Assembly (NCBI RefSeq): GCF_902459465.1 | Contig: NC_047065.1 | Coordinates: 930,001 to 994,000, forward strand | Length of the DNA stretch: 64,000 nucleotides | Origin: Asterias rubens | Lineage: Eukaryota > Echinodermata > Asteroidea > Forcipulatida > Asteriidae | Direction of reading: 5' to 3' | Shown here: positions 41,425 through 53,768 of the stretch, piece by piece | Numbering within the stretch: position 1 is the stretch's first letter | Layout of the letters: every line of letters starts with the position of its first letter | Notes under the pieces: model-generated | Told to the model about the DNA's origin: nothing | What the model saw: only the letters and a program-made list of their open reading frames with translations | The model's database searches: none | Made by a program: the position numbers and the translations under genes

Positions 41425-42216
41425 CCAAATAAATGTTTACGGTCGGTTGGGCACGATCTAGTTATCTTTTTCAGAAACATAATGGGTTGGGTATTTTTGT
41501 GCACTTGCTAACTGCGCAGTGAACAAAGGTCACTTTGTTATGCATCAGTGCGCCGACACCCGAAGGACAGTAGGCCTACTTTAAAGGGTTATTGCATTCC
41601 AAACTAAGTTCCCTATAGCTCACAATTCCCACTGGGGTTGGTTAGGGGGCGGGGGTATAAAGCGTAACTTTTTCGACTCTCAGCACAACATCCCTCTCCT
41701 CTCTTCCGAGCATCAATAATCTGGTACCTTTTCTGGTACTCAGCAAAATAAATGACAAGTTAAGTAGACTACAGCAATTTTGTGCAGATGACCATTCTGT
41801 GCTCTCCATTCTTTTAAAGTGTGTTTTCTGTATCGGTGCGTTTTCCTCTCCTTTGGTGCATTAAGTTCACTTCGATTCCCCAATCCTACCCCCCGCCTCT
41901 TCGCATACCAATTTTACCTCTATCATACCCTTTTTATAGCTCCATGATCATACCATGGAGGAAGATCATTCTGTCGCGGGCCTCCGAAGGCCCTCATTTT
42001 TACGCCTCTAAATTCAAGGAAGATGTGTCCACACATGGAAGGAAATCTTTCACCCGCGGTCTGAGGTCCCTAACCCTGATAAACCAATTTTGCTTTAATT
42101 TAAAATAGTTTATGGTGTGCCTTCCTATTATTCAATTCTTTGAATGGCAATAAAAGTCAAAATTACTGTAAATTAGGCCTAGCCTTGAAGCTGAACATGA
42201 GCGACCATTCTTGGGG

Positions 42217-42245
42217 AGGCGGGGGGGGGGGGGGGGGGTGGGGGC
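42217..42245. repeat. G-rich homopolymer tract
   Basis: A run of about 18 G interrupted by C and T at its edges, just before the large palindrome. A similar run of about 19 G is at 42844-42862. Both are sites where sequencing length is unreliable. Confidence 0.8.
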
Positions 42246-42263
42246 TGTGCAAGTGAGAAGAGG

Positions 42264-42557
42264 ATTAGTCTTGGTTCCAAGACCATTGGTGTCGCGCGGT
42301 CACACACAACCAACGTTCCGATCTATGAGCGGCAAAAACTGTACACTCTTGTAACGCTAGCGGGCGCTCTGTTTCTCTGATTTAGATCTCACCAAGGTCT
42401 TGGAAATTTGCAAATGTCCAAGACCATGGTGGAGATCTAAATCAGAGAAACAAAGCGCCCGCTAGCGTTCGTTCATTACAAGCGTGTACAGTTTTTGCCG
42501 TGTAGAACGTTGGTTGTGTGTAACCGCGCAACACCAATGTCTTGGAACCAAGACTAG
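42264..42557. repeat. Long palindrome, about 140-bp arms
   Basis: About 294 bp in which the left half (TAGTCTTGGTTCCAAGACCA ... GCTAGCGGGCGCT ... GATTTAGATCTC) is mirrored by the right half with few mismatches, around AAGGTCTTGGAAATTTGCAA. Intergenic between CaM-5 and SIAE-A. Probably a young fold-back element; if transcribed it would give a long double-stranded RNA. Confidence 0.75.
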
Positions 42558-43407
42558 TAGAGGATGAGAAGAAGAAAACATGGGAAATCCAAATAAGCAC
42601 TTAAAGCCTTTCTGATCAACCCTGGAGTAAGTCACAGTGACAGCTGTCACCGTGGTTTTTAATCTGCCGATCCGCCACATCTGGAAAAAAAAAAACACTG
42701 GACGCGCTATTTTAGTACGCCAGCAGAAGACCGATACGATGACGATCCTGCCGAGTTGAAAGAAACCACCCGTTATCACGTTCAAACGCTTTCAAAAACA
42801 CATGCCGATAACTTTTAGGTAGCTAGTTGCAGCAGATTGATTGGGGGGGGGGGGGGGGGGGGTTGATTGATTGATCACTAAAGCGCGCCCTCTTGGTCCA
42901 CTGGACGTTGGACGAGACCGGTGTCACGTGTTGTGTGGTGATCACATGACAGGCATGGGAGCATTGTTGATATTTTTTTCTGGCACGGGGAATAGCTTCA
43001 TAGCACTGGGCAGAGTCAAACAAGTAGCTGTGTAGTGTTTATGACCCGATGACCTTGATCAGTTCTCTCTTTTGAATGAAGGTAAGTAATAAAATAGACG
43101 GATTCGAAGTATTAGGCCTAGATCGACGATTACGATAACACCTCTGCGGCTCTGCTCTATCTATTTAAAGGACCTATGGTTCTATGGTTTCTCTATCTAG
43201 TAAGTAAAGTAGTTAGTTTTAACAACAAATAACAGCTCCATGTTTTTTATTACAAAGAAATACGAGGAGTCAATTTTTATTAATGAATTATGGTTTTTAA
43301 ATTAAATAGTTTAGCATGTTTAGGAGGTCTTACTCATGTTGAAGTTCATTTTGCTATTCATTATCGATCAGGCTCAGTCAGCAGAAGGAATCTATAGCCA
43401 CACCCTA

Positions 43408-43517
43408 GACAAGACCCAGTAACTGGGGTGCTGTACTCCCTTTTTCGAAGTTTTGATATTCTTGATCATTAAAATTTCGAAAAATGGAGTACAGCGACCC
43501 GGTTACTGGGGGTCTAG
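43408..43517. repeat. Palindromic element (GACCCAGTAACTGGGG)
   Basis: Outer CTAGAC...GTCTAG; arms ACCCAGTAACTGGGGTGCTG / CAGCGACCCGGTTACTGGGG and TGTACTCC / GGAGTACA; loop about 45 nt. Confidence 0.6.
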
Positions 43518-43560
43518 CCACGTCCATAGTGCCAATGCATGCTGTACTCCTTGGAAAAGT

Positions 43561-43675
43561 TTCCGTATGGCGCCACCACTTTTTCATTCGATATGAAATA
43601 ATATAGTATCTAATTTACCTCAATGAGATATCCTTTTTTGTAAAAATTAGTGAAAAAGTGGTGGCGCCATACGGA
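43561..43675. repeat. Palindromic element (TCCGTATGGCGCCACCAC)
   Basis: Perfect arms TTCCGTATGGCGCCACCACT and its complement continuing through TTTTCA/TGAAAA, separated by about 60 nt of AT-rich DNA. Lies 45 bp from the preceding palindrome. Confidence 0.65.
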
Positions 43676-44460
43676 ATGTTATCCTACTCCTTTTATGGCA
43701 GTGCTCTTCGAGATTACACCCAATAGATGGATTGCAATACGCCTCCCTTCCCTTAATTAATAAGGGAATCAATGGGTCGCACTAAAAACCGACAACTCAC
43801 GACCCTTCACGACAATGTGATGTGGCACAACCGTTTCAGCCGTTGCTCTCGACCAATAGGATTGAAGAAACTGTCTTAAAAGCACAGGTGCAAGTTCACG
43901 TGTCACGCCCATGTTTCAACACTTTTTACTGGTCATAAACAAAGGTTTATACACACCCGCATGACGCGCTCTCCACCAATAGGAATAGCGAAACTCTCTG
44001 AGGTATTTATGCATGAATACTGTACGTCACAATTTAACCCAAAACGAGGCCATAGCCTAGGAGCAGCATGGGCGCAGCAAAGGGTACCCCTCCGCTCCAC
44101 CCCCCCCCCAAAAAAAAACGCTTTAATAAACTATTTTCCTCTTGTACCCTCCCTCTAAACCCTCCCCAATCCTATTATTTCAAGCACACATTGAATTCAC
44201 AATAGGGTTGCACTTAGCCCAGGTTGGACTCCTTCGTTGCATACAGCGTCAGTGCAGTGCCACTGACTGTGACGTCCTACCAGGGCTAGGGTTGCCCTCA
44301 GCCCCTTAACGAGCATCAAAACACAGAGCCTCGGACTGCTGTCAATGTTGAGAATTAGAGACAAACAAAGTTACGTTCTAAAGGAAAAGAAATGCAGCAT
44401 CCTTGCTCAATGATCTTATTGGTTTACAAAATGTCTTACCCACTGGTATCAATCTCTCTC

Positions 44461-44466
44461 TATAAA
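44461..44466 (+). promoter_or_regulatory. TATA box of SIAE-A
   Basis: TATAAA after a CTCTCTC tract, 71-76 bp upstream of the ATG. The same tract and TATAAACAGA are kept in SIAE-B. Confidence 0.6.
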
Positions 44467-44536
44467 CAGAGGTTTTGCCAACACCTTCCAATAAAGATTC
44501 AACATTGGAGACGATACACCCAGTGAGTGTGAAACC

Positions 44537-47500
44537 ATGAAGATGTCAATATGCTGGTGTTGTGTCTTGTTTCTGATCGGCATTTTTGTTGGAAATGTAC
44601 AGGCAGGTCAGTAAAATTTTAACTATTTTAAGTCACTAGACACATTTACTTAATATTTAATGGAGAGCAGCCAGATTTGTAAAAAGGAATAGCCGTAAGA
44701 CCAGAAGCGAACCGAAATGCCACATGACCTCAAAATGGGAAACACTTCAAAGATGCTGCACCATAGCTAGACTGACTATAGTTTACCAAGAAACTCACTC
44801 CATAACTCCATCCAACGTTTAATAGTAATCTTCGTTGCAACCATTCCCAATCTTCGTTGGGAATAGACCAACAACTCGTCAAAATCAGACTCTAACTTAT
44901 AACACCATCTCGCCACACAAAGACTGTTAACGTTACCTTTGTATCCGAGAACATTCTGGAACTCACTCCAGAAAAAAAGTTTAATCAGCTCCCGACGGCT
45001 ACAATTTTAAGTCGCTCCCTGAAAAACTAAACTTTTAAGTTGGAGCTTGCATGCATCTTCTGTATCCTGAGTTCAGAGAATCTTAAGCTAAAACATGGTG
45101 TCTTCTGGTGTCTTTGCAGAAACTTGTTCACTAGCCTCATATTACAGCAGTCACATGGTATTGCAGCAACAGCCGCAGAATGCAATTCTGTGGGGTTACA
45201 CCGATGTTAAGACTACAGTACAAGTCAGAGTTCAGGACAATGTTCAGGACAAGATGTACAAAGCTCAAACTGGATTTAGTAAGTAATGCTTCTCTGCAAT
45301 CTTATTTCAATATCTTCGAGACTTCATATGGCAGAGCTTTACCAGAAATGTTCCTGTATGAAAGTGAAATTCCTTTTGTAACTCATGTAGGTCTATACCT
45401 GTGGTAGAATATCTTTCTGTTTCCTCAAAAACAATAGACCCATGTTGATGAGCTTTTCAATGTTACCTTTTTAATCGGTTCTTCCAAACTTGAGGATTGG
45501 TATTTGTAAAGGTGAAAAATTTTGCAGTCTTTACCACCTAGCCATGAGACCAGAAATATTTGGATCATACCACCGATTTGTAAATGTGTTTTGAAATTAT
45601 ATTTGTCAAGGCTCGGTTTTTGGGAGTCTACTTTCCAAAGGACCCAAGCAACAACAGAGCCCCTCGTGGAGCACTTAGTCTTCGAGAAAGACTCTGCAAG
45701 GGTCGAATTGTCATGCCTTTAACTTTGCATTTATACCAGAGGCCCTTCGAGTTGGTAAGCAGTTTTCAACAGCTAATTCTATTTGTTCAACTTTTATTTT
45801 GTGTAGAGCCATTTAGTACAACTGCAATTTGGAAAGTGAAGTTAGATCCAATGCCTGCAGGTGGGCCTTACAACATCACCGTTATCTGTCAGGCATTTAC
45901 TGTGGTCAACACAATCTACCTAGTGGACGTCATGTTTGGAGATGTGTGGGTTTGTAGCGGACAGAGCAACATGGCATTTACTGTCAAACAGGTATAACTC
46001 ACACTTTGTGGAAACCCTTTTCCCACTACAGTACCCTATTCCGCATGGTTGTCCCCAGGGAATAACGACCGGCCTTTTCACACTAAGATCGCTTTACCAC
46101 TAGTCTGCCCCCGATGCTTGGTGTGCTTCGGCAAATGCGTAAACCCCGTGGAAAAAACAACCCCTGTTCCAGAGTTTGGGAGTGGTAAAACCCTGGGTTA
46201 TTCTTAATGCATGTGGAAGAGGGACACAGTGTGAAAGTGCACTGGGGTGGCCAGGGGTAAAAAGAGTCCCCTTTGTGTCATTCTTTTTGTGTAGACCTAG
46301 TAGACCATAGGATCTTATTTGTCCTCCATGTTTCCAACTTCTTGTGGTCAAACCAGCCCCTTCCCTCCAACCCTTCTGCATCCTTATTTATTGTTTACCC
46401 CTAATTTATTTTCTGTGTGCCTTGTGCCTCTCTCTGTCTTTTGATTTTTAACACATCCCATGTTTGGTTATTTCTCGATGTTGATTAAGCATCATACCAA
46501 ATCAAATATTGTGTTTGTTACTTTGCCCAGTTGCTCATCCATGCATCACCTGATGGAGTATATGCATAGCACTGTGCCTCTTAGCTCAGTTGGCAGATCA
46601 TCTGCCAAGAGTGTCAGGCCGGGTCTTGGGTTCACATCCCAATGAGGACCATTTGATTTTTCTCTCATCTTATGTTTGGTTGTCTACATTTATGTAATTC
46701 CACTTCGCGGCTTCTGTTACTCTGTATACAACGTGTTGTCATTAATTAGCCTTTGAGAAAGAATCTGCTAGGGTTGAAATGTCAGGACAATAACTATTGT
46801 TTTGTAAAATGTGATCACTTTAAACTAAAGCAAAGAATGTTACTTCTACATGTTTTTTTTTCTTACAGGCTTTTAATGGTTCAGAAGAGCTGATAGATTC
46901 GGTAAAATATCCTAACGTCAGACTGTTGGCAGTGACTGAAGTAACTTCAGCTACACCGGACTATGATTTCAATGGTGGATTGTACGAACCCTGGTCTAGG
47001 CCTAACTCAGGTACATTATGTATTTTAGGAGCCTTGGCCACTTGTTCCTAGTTCCTAGTTTTCTCTTCAGTTTCTTGCGATGCAAGGTTGTCGTTCATGT
47101 TGGAAATCTGTCAGCGATTTCACCAAACTCTTCCCAGCTTAGGATTAATTTTAGGACTTAGGACGAGTTAAATTCCGTATCCAAAGCCGTTGGACGAATT
47201 GAACCAATCCTAGAGGTACTAGTCCTAATTCGAGATAGGATTAATCCCAGCTTTTTGTGAAATCGGCTGCTGTCCGCTTAACACCACAAATTAAAATAAG
47301 AATATTGTCAGACACTCACAAAATTGTCTTACCTTTATCCACTTTGATAACCTTTTGCAGACAGTCTTGGCGGCAAGGCTCCTACATTTACCTACTTCTC
47401 TGCGTTATGTTGGTTCTTTGGACGTGATTTGTTCGACAGCCTGCAATATCCAATTGGACTTATCTCAAGTAACTGGGGAGGCACCCCAATTGAAGTTTGG

Positions 47501-50500
47501 TCTGCACCTAATGTTCTTCAGCAATGCAATGCTACAGAGAGGTAACAAGAAAAGGCAACAAATGTTTGAACAAAAATTTGATACTTTTTAAAGACGGATT
47601 TGAGACTCTGCATGGTGGAAGTATCACTTAGAGAGGTTTGGGGCAACATCATTTGGAAATCTTTGCACCACCGGTTCTTTTCAGAACTAACACTACTCAA
47701 AAAGAGATTTCAACTGCAAACCTCTCATAGATATACTTTTTGATATAATATAATATAATAGATATTTTTGAAGTAGTCTTGACTATTTTTGTTGTAGTCA
47801 AGGCGACATTATTAACCGAGTAGTTAAAAAACGGAAGTCTCGGTTCTACAAGGCAATCAATAGTCTACAACACTATTATAGGATTTGAGGCATTGCATGG
47901 TGAGGTATCAATATAAAGTAACCAAATATATATACAACACTATTGCACTCAGTTGACCCGGCCTAGTATTTATAATATATTTTTGTTTTCAGTATTATAC
48001 TCGAGCACGATGAGAAGCTAGAAGGCTCGCTCAGAGGTCCTCAAACACCAACATGTCTATGGAACTCTATGATTCATCCAATGTTAAACTTCACGATTAA
48101 AGGTGCAATCTGGTATCAAGGTAGGTGCTGATGAAAACCTTTCACAAATTTCAATGTCACAGGGCTATTTTCACAGCGAATGTTTCACAGAAATTGAACG
48201 CAAGTCAACTGATGCAAATTATTTGTTGCGAGTTCCCCATAGCGCCAGAAAGTTGTTGGCATTTTTTCTATCATTGTCACTATTATTATATGGGACTTGA
48301 GGCATTGCATGGTGAGGTATCAATATTTATTCGGTTTGCGGTAACACCATGTGGGTATCTACTTAGTAGATTTTGTTCTTTAGAGAACTGTCTTAGTTTA
48401 TATTCTACAACCGCAGAGTTGATTTTCGGAGTTTGAGAGACTTCTCAGTTCTGAAAAGAACTGTCCTGCACTTTACCACCTTTGCAGAAGGTAGAAAACC
48501 AGCTATTGTTTTGAAGTTTTGTGTATAATTGTCATTATTATTATTTTTAAAAATTATTCAAAATGTTAAGTGATTGGTTTTACAGGCGAAGCCAACACCA
48601 AAAACCCTGCTCCCTATAAGTGTTTATTCCATGCTATGATTGAAGATTGGCGCTTGAAGTGGAATGAAGGCACTGATGGGAGTACAGATCCACAGTTCCC
48701 TTTTGGATTCATGCAGGTTGGTCTTCTCAACTTTTTGCTTACTAGAAATGAACAGGGTACCAGTGACATTTTGTGCAAGTGACAATGAAGTTTGGCTGGT
48801 AACCTTACTCTGGTTAGCGTAATTTTGTTGTACTAAGCAACTATTTATGCTTAAGCAGCTCTTTAATATTGGACCAGCTGTAAGCCAAATTGATGTAAGC
48901 CAAAGTAGGAAACCATGTTACCTATACCCCCGTGCATCTGACTGAAGGAATTTCAGAGATCCTCTCATTTCTTACAGTGTATCAATTATAATCAATCATC
49001 AATAATAATAATAATCAAAGGTTTGCTCAAAGGCGTTGAAGCACAGAAGAAATAAACAAGCCATTGATGTTTGGCCTCCTGAACCAAGTGGACTTTCAGA
49101 AGTGACTTGAATATGTTGAAGTATGTTGTGTCCCTGATGTGATTTAAAAGTTAATTCCAGCAAAAATGATATTACCTTGTTTTATATATTTTCCTTCACA
49201 ACTGTAGCTTAGCACTTCAAACTCTCCCATCCCAGAAACAGTTGGTCCATACCCTACCCTAAGATGGCATCAAACGTACGACTACGGTTACGTTCCTAAT
49301 TCCGTCATGAAAAACGTCTTTATGGCGGTCGGTATCGACCTTGTAGACAAGACCTCACCGTACGGACCGTAAGTTTCATATATTTTCTAATTTCCACTTT
49401 GTGCTGTTTATTTGTGCAAATTCTGGTTGCTATTACAAAAGTTGTTCTTACTTGTGGTACCATTTTCCAAAAAGTTTTAACTCGCTAGAAACCATTAAAA
49501 TGAACATACTGTTCAGGTGGCACAACTGTACTCAAAACTGTGCTCCAGTTCAGAAAAATCTGCATTATTCATCCTTAGAAGCAAACACAGTTGGGGTGAC
49601 CGTGCCTTTTCTGTTGCGGCCCCCAGGGTATGGAACAGTCTTGCCAACAACATCAGACAATCATCTACAACACAGACTTTTGAGACATCACTTAAATCTC
49701 ACCTGTTTGCAAGAGCTTTCTGTACGGCGCCATGAGCAAGTACGGCGCAATGAGCAATAGTCCCTGCCCTGGAATATTGCGCCATATTAATGTTACGATT
49801 GATTAATGGTCATTCCTTTTTCTAGGATTCACCCGCGAGATAAGGAGGACATGGGCACCAGACTGTCCTTAGCTGGTCGGGCAGTCGTCTACGGTCAGAA
49901 TGTTACCTTCTCTGGACCCTTCCCATCTGAATTCACAGTCGATACTAAAACATTGACAGTTCTTATAAAGTATGACAACGGAAATGCCAACATCAGGATT
50001 GTCGGAAAGATTGGTTTTGAGGTGAGTTTTGGAATCACTGGAGTGTTTCCTCTGATAGATTTTACATTTTAGTTAAACCCTTGCTTTTAAAGCCATTGGA
50101 CACTTTCTGAACAGAACAAAAAATAAAAGTTCGCAGATTTACAAATAACTTACAGGGTTTACAGAAGGTAAAGGTTAAAGTTTTCCCTTGAAATATTATT
50201 CCATGAAATGCTTTACTTTTTGAGAAAACATAAAAGCAATTATCAATTCTCGATATAGAGAAAAACAGATTTATTTTAAACACATGTCATGACGAAACTT
50301 GCGGAAACAAGGATGGGTTTTCCGTTATTTTCTCTCGACTCTGATGACCGATTGAGCCTAAATTTTCACAGGTTTGTTATTTTATATGTAAGTTGTGACA
50401 CACGAAGTGTGGGCCTTTGGACAATACTGTTTACCGATGTTCAATTCATTATAACATTTATTTCCATCCTGAACTGTACAAACCAGATTGCAGAGGACAA

Positions 50501-50943
50501 TACTGTGGAGGCATGATCCCTGTAAGCCAAGTCTAGTGGAGTGCCTTTTAATTAGAAGAAAAATGGAAACAAAATTTTATGTCAAGGCCAGGGTATAACA
50601 ATGACAGTCTATTCAAAGATGTGACAGATAGAAAAAAACGCATTTTCATTCTTCCACCGGTGAAAATTAATTATATTTTTTATTTACAATCTTGCTCTTG
50701 TCTTTTTAGATTTGCTGTTCGGCCAGTACAACCTGTCAATCTGATGACACGTCATGGGTACCAGCCGAGGTAGTCAGTCAGCCGACCCCCTCATCTCTGA
50801 CCGTGTCGTATTATTGCTATAAGAAGCAAGCAGTGTCTATCAGGTATCTTTGGAGGGATATGCCATGTACATTTAAAGGATGTCCAGTGTATAGTGTGGA
50901 GAATAATTTGCCTGGTGCTCCTTTTGTTGCAACTTTGTCTTAG
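44537..50943 (+). CDS. SIAE: Sialate O-acetylesterase (SIAE-A), ten exons
   Basis: Secreted or lysosomal esterase that removes O-acetyl groups from sialic acids. Coding exons: 44537-44606, 45120-45278, 45807-45991, 46869-47010, 47361-47541, 47993-48120, 48586-48716, 49208-49368, 49826-50021, 50710-50943. The joined product has 528 residues, close to the vertebrate enzyme (about 520). Exon 1 encodes a hydrophobic signal peptide ending near GNVQA. The SASA/SGNH-type nucleophile block VCSGQSNM closes exon 3, WYQGEANT spans exons 6-7, and the conserved IHPRDK block with the likely catalytic His opens exon 9. The last exon has a Cys-rich tail ([21 protein letters not shown]) and ends PFVATLS. Several N-glycosylation sequons are visible (YNIT, FNGS, CNAT, LNFT, QNVT). 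A TATA box lies 76 bp upstream. No break was seen. Confidence 0.92.
45678..45738 (+). repeat. GAGAAAGACTCTGCAAGGGTCGAA repeat, copy 1
   Basis: In SIAE-A intron 2. Reads on through GTCATGCCTTTAAC and GCATTTATACCA. Related copies: 46751-46800, 63541-63607 and a partial one at 63691-63738. Confidence 0.5.
46575..46650 (+). repeat. tRNA-like sequence (SINE head or tRNA pseudogene)
   Basis: An A box TAGCTCAGTTGG and a perfect T-arm TTGGG-TTCACAT-CCCAA lie at tRNA spacing, but the acceptor stem has mismatches and the anticodon arm does not give a seven-base loop. In SIAE-A intron 3. Confidence 0.45.
47126..47272. repeat. Hairpin element in SIAE-A intron 4
   Basis: GTCAGCGATTTCACCAAACTC pairs with TTTTTGTGAAATCGGCTGCTG, with internal TAGGATTAAT/ATTAATCC pairing. 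Related to the insert nested at 52396-52503, which has the same GATTTCACAAA ends. Confidence 0.45.
49510..49795 (+). pseudogene. 3' fragment of a non-LTR retrotransposon in SIAE-A intron 8
   Basis: A frame (about 49517-49735) reads [20 protein letters not shown] and then [15 protein letters not shown], the typical C-terminal tail of CR1/L2/Jockey-like reverse-transcriptase proteins. Only the tail is present, so it is a 5'-truncated dead insertion. Confidence 0.6.
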
Positions 50944-51148
50944 TGTCCTAGGAATGGGGAGTATGTTAAAGAGAGGGGCTTGAGGTCAAATTCAGTCTTG
51001 TGTTGGAGTGTCCCCCAAAACGAGGGCTGTGCCCCCCCCCAATGAAATATGCACCATTGAAATATTGTGTAGTATTACTCATTGTTTTTCTTACAATCTA
51101 CATGCAGACGGTTTTTGTTTTTAAAGTAAGATAATTTTTAATGTTTAA

Positions 51149-51154
51149 AATAAA
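51149..51154 (+). terminator. Likely poly(A) signal of SIAE-A
   Basis: AATAAA about 205 bp downstream of the SIAE-A stop codon, the first such signal after the gene. Confidence 0.45.
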
Positions 51155-51197
51155 AGAGAACAGTTATGCAAGAAAAGACATGTATATACCAGCATTG

Positions 51198-51534
51198 TTA
51201 AAGGAACGTTACAGAACTGGTAAGAAACTAAAATCGTGAAGATCACAGAATTACATAAAACTAACACGGTCTAATAATGATCATAATAGAAAACATCCCT
51301 TGAAATATTTCTGTCTGAAATTTCATATTTGATGAGAAATAAATAATCTGATTTCGCGTTTTGAGTTTATCGCTCAGTGAGCGTTTTATTAAATTTTGTT
51401 TTGGCATCGATGCAATGTGACCCAGATGGCCGATCGATCTCAAACTTCTACAGGTTTGTCAGTTTATGTATATTGTGGATTACACAGAGTGCTAACACTG
51501 CCAGCAAAACCAATTCTGTAATGTTCCTTTAAAG
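51198..51534. mobile_element. TTAA-flanked fold-back element, family B
   Basis: Ends TTAAAGGAACGTTACAGAAC and AATTCTGTAATGTTCCTTTAA are inverted repeats. Lies 45 bp beyond the SIAE-A poly(A) signal. Confidence 0.65.
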
Positions 51535-51722
51535 TAAAATGCAAACACAACTGTTTCACTATGCCAGGATAAGAAATGGTGTCACCCATCATTGTGCCAA
51601 CTTAAAGATTTACTTGATTTTTGCTGCTGGGAAAACTGAAGGGCTTTCAAATGAATTCATCTCAAAATCATGAGATTTTACTTTCAGGGTTTTTATGAAA
51701 GTATGGAGATTGTTCAAAGACT

Positions 51723-51768
51723 AGGTCAACAGGGTTAAGGAGTGCTAGGTCAACAGGGTTAAGGAGTG
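51723..51768 (+). repeat. 24-bp tandem duplication
   Basis: CTAGGTCAACAGGGTTAAGG plus AGTG occurs twice in a row. Confidence 0.8.
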
Positions 51769-52383
51769 GATTCTAAACATGGTTTTTTGTATATATTTTT
51801 AGCTGGATATTTTTATAAGTACATAATGACAGAATGAAATTTTACAGGTGCAATTTTTGGTTAGGGGAAGTATTGGGGTTAAGGTAACACTGCTTAGCAG
51901 CAAACAGTGTTTTTGCTTACTATAGCAGGAAAAGTGCGCTTAAAGATAGTTGTATATCACAGGTGAGCAAAAAAATTAGGCAGCTAGCTTGCGCAGTCAC
52001 CATGGATTCGCATTGTTACATTACGTCATCTATTTTCATCCAGTAAGCACCGGAAGGTTAGCATGTGTGACTACAGTAAGCATCGCTATGAAATGGAAAC
52101 TCGCTTAGTAAGCAGAAAACCAATGATTAAGCAGCTCTATGACATTGGTCCCTGAAGTTGACCTTTGAACAATTTAATACTAGTGCCAATGGGTGGAAAC
52201 AACATTGACAAATTATATAAAGGAAACGAAGAATAAATTGTATTTCGAATTTTTAACAACACTTTCATGTTACATTCGTCATTATCATATAATGGCAACT
52301 TTATTTTTTTTAAACATTTATTTCACTAATAAAATAATGTTTTATTTGTGAATGTACCCAGTTTTAAATTGTGATTGTTTCAG

Positions 52384-52841
52384 TTTAAAGGCACTGGGGT
52401 GGATTTCACAAAGAGTTAGGACTAGTCTTATTTCGAGTTAGGACTAGCTGTACATTTTTGATATCTCTTAGGACTAGTCCTAACTCTTTGTGAAATCGAC
52501 CCCTGGACACTTGCTAATTGTCAAAGACCATTATTCTCACTTGGTGTATCACAACATGCATGAAATAACAATTACCTCGGTGAACATTTGAGCTCAATTG
52601 TTCGTCGAAGTGGCAAGAAAACAATTAAAGAAAAAACACCATTGTTGCACAACTTTGTCTGCTTTGAGATGCATAATAAAAGGCTTCAGCTAAAGTCTTT
52701 TATTATTTGTGTGAGAAATTACCTCTTTCTTTTAACAACTCTTTACTTCAGAGGGAGCTGTTTCCCACAATACTCTTTACCGAGTAAGTTTTTATGCTAA
52801 CAATTACTTTGAGTAATTACCAATAGTGTCCAGAGCCTTTA
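52384..52841 (-). mobile_element. Family A fold-back element, copy 7, with a nested element
   Basis: Outer ends TTTAAAGGCACTGG and AATAGTGTCCAGAGCCTTTAA belong to family A. About 15 bp inside the left end, at 52397-52503, sits another palindrome with ends GGTGGATTTCACAAAGAG / CTCTTTGTGAAATCGACCC, bordered by CTGG-like sequence on both sides. Family A sequence then resumes with ACACTTGCTAATTGTCAAAG. Confidence 0.7.
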
Positions 52842-53126
52842 ATTTATGTTTATTTTGTATGTACCCAGTTTTAAATTGTGAATGTCATTTTTATTGATTT
52901 ACCTGTTGGTTTTGGACCATAATAGTTAATGGCTGTATAATCTTTATAAAATACAATGACAATAGGATGGCAGTGAAATAAAACTTTGAAGTTATTTTGG
53001 TAATTAATCATCTTGCCATTTATAAATTGATGAATGAGTCTAGGTGCTTACTACTAGATGCGGAAGTGACACATATTTGCAGTACTAAAAAATGTTGAAA
53101 CATGGTGTTAATTTATAGTGTATTTT

Positions 53127-53768
53127 AATTGATTAAGTTTATAATAATATAAAATATTATCAGGAAACTCCGGGATCGTCAAGATAAGAGACCTCTTTCA
53201 TCACACGAGAAAGAGAGACTTGAATCAAGTCTAGTATTAATAAGGTCAATGTTTAGTGCGGTATGTGTGACGTCATACTTGCACGATACACACATTGTGT
53301 GATGGCCTGGGGGTGGGGGTGGTTAATTAGGGGCGGCGGCAATGCTGCAATGCCAAAAATGGCAATAATGCACCGGCAATGTCAAAATATGATGCCGCTG
53401 CATTTTTGATAATCATATTTTGTCACGAATCAGCCGCGGCCGGCGGAGTGCACATCATCCGTAGCCGTGATGATGGCCTTGGTGTGTTGTCTTTCTTTTT
53501 AGAAGGCAAGTATGGATTCGAGAAACCCTTTTTAAACCCAAATGAATGATGTAGTCCAGTAGATCAATGTTTACGATTACATATCCTCTGCCCTCCCTCC
53601 CCCCTATCTATTCCTACCACTGCCTGGTTGCTAACCAATACTCCCCACTTTAGCTAGTCACCGAGTTCGGAATCATATTGAGATTTGACCATCCTTGTCT
53701 GTCTCTTATAAAAATTGGTTGGGATGATCAGCTGGAAGCCCGATGTTCCTATCAACTACATTTGTATA
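53127..53768 (+). repeat. Segmental direct duplication, copy 1 (about 640 bp)
   Basis: Begins AATTGATTAAGTTTATAATA and ends CAACTACATTTGTATA. Nearly the same as 55141-55776, with a few substitutions and small indels (for example TTAATTA present only here near 53320). No coding content recognised. The ends lack TG/CA, so an LTR pair is not supported. Confidence 0.85.

Noticed and set aside
46575-46650. Functional tRNA gene.
   Set aside because: The T-arm and A box are good, but the acceptor stem has mismatches and the anticodon arm does not form a proper seven-base loop.
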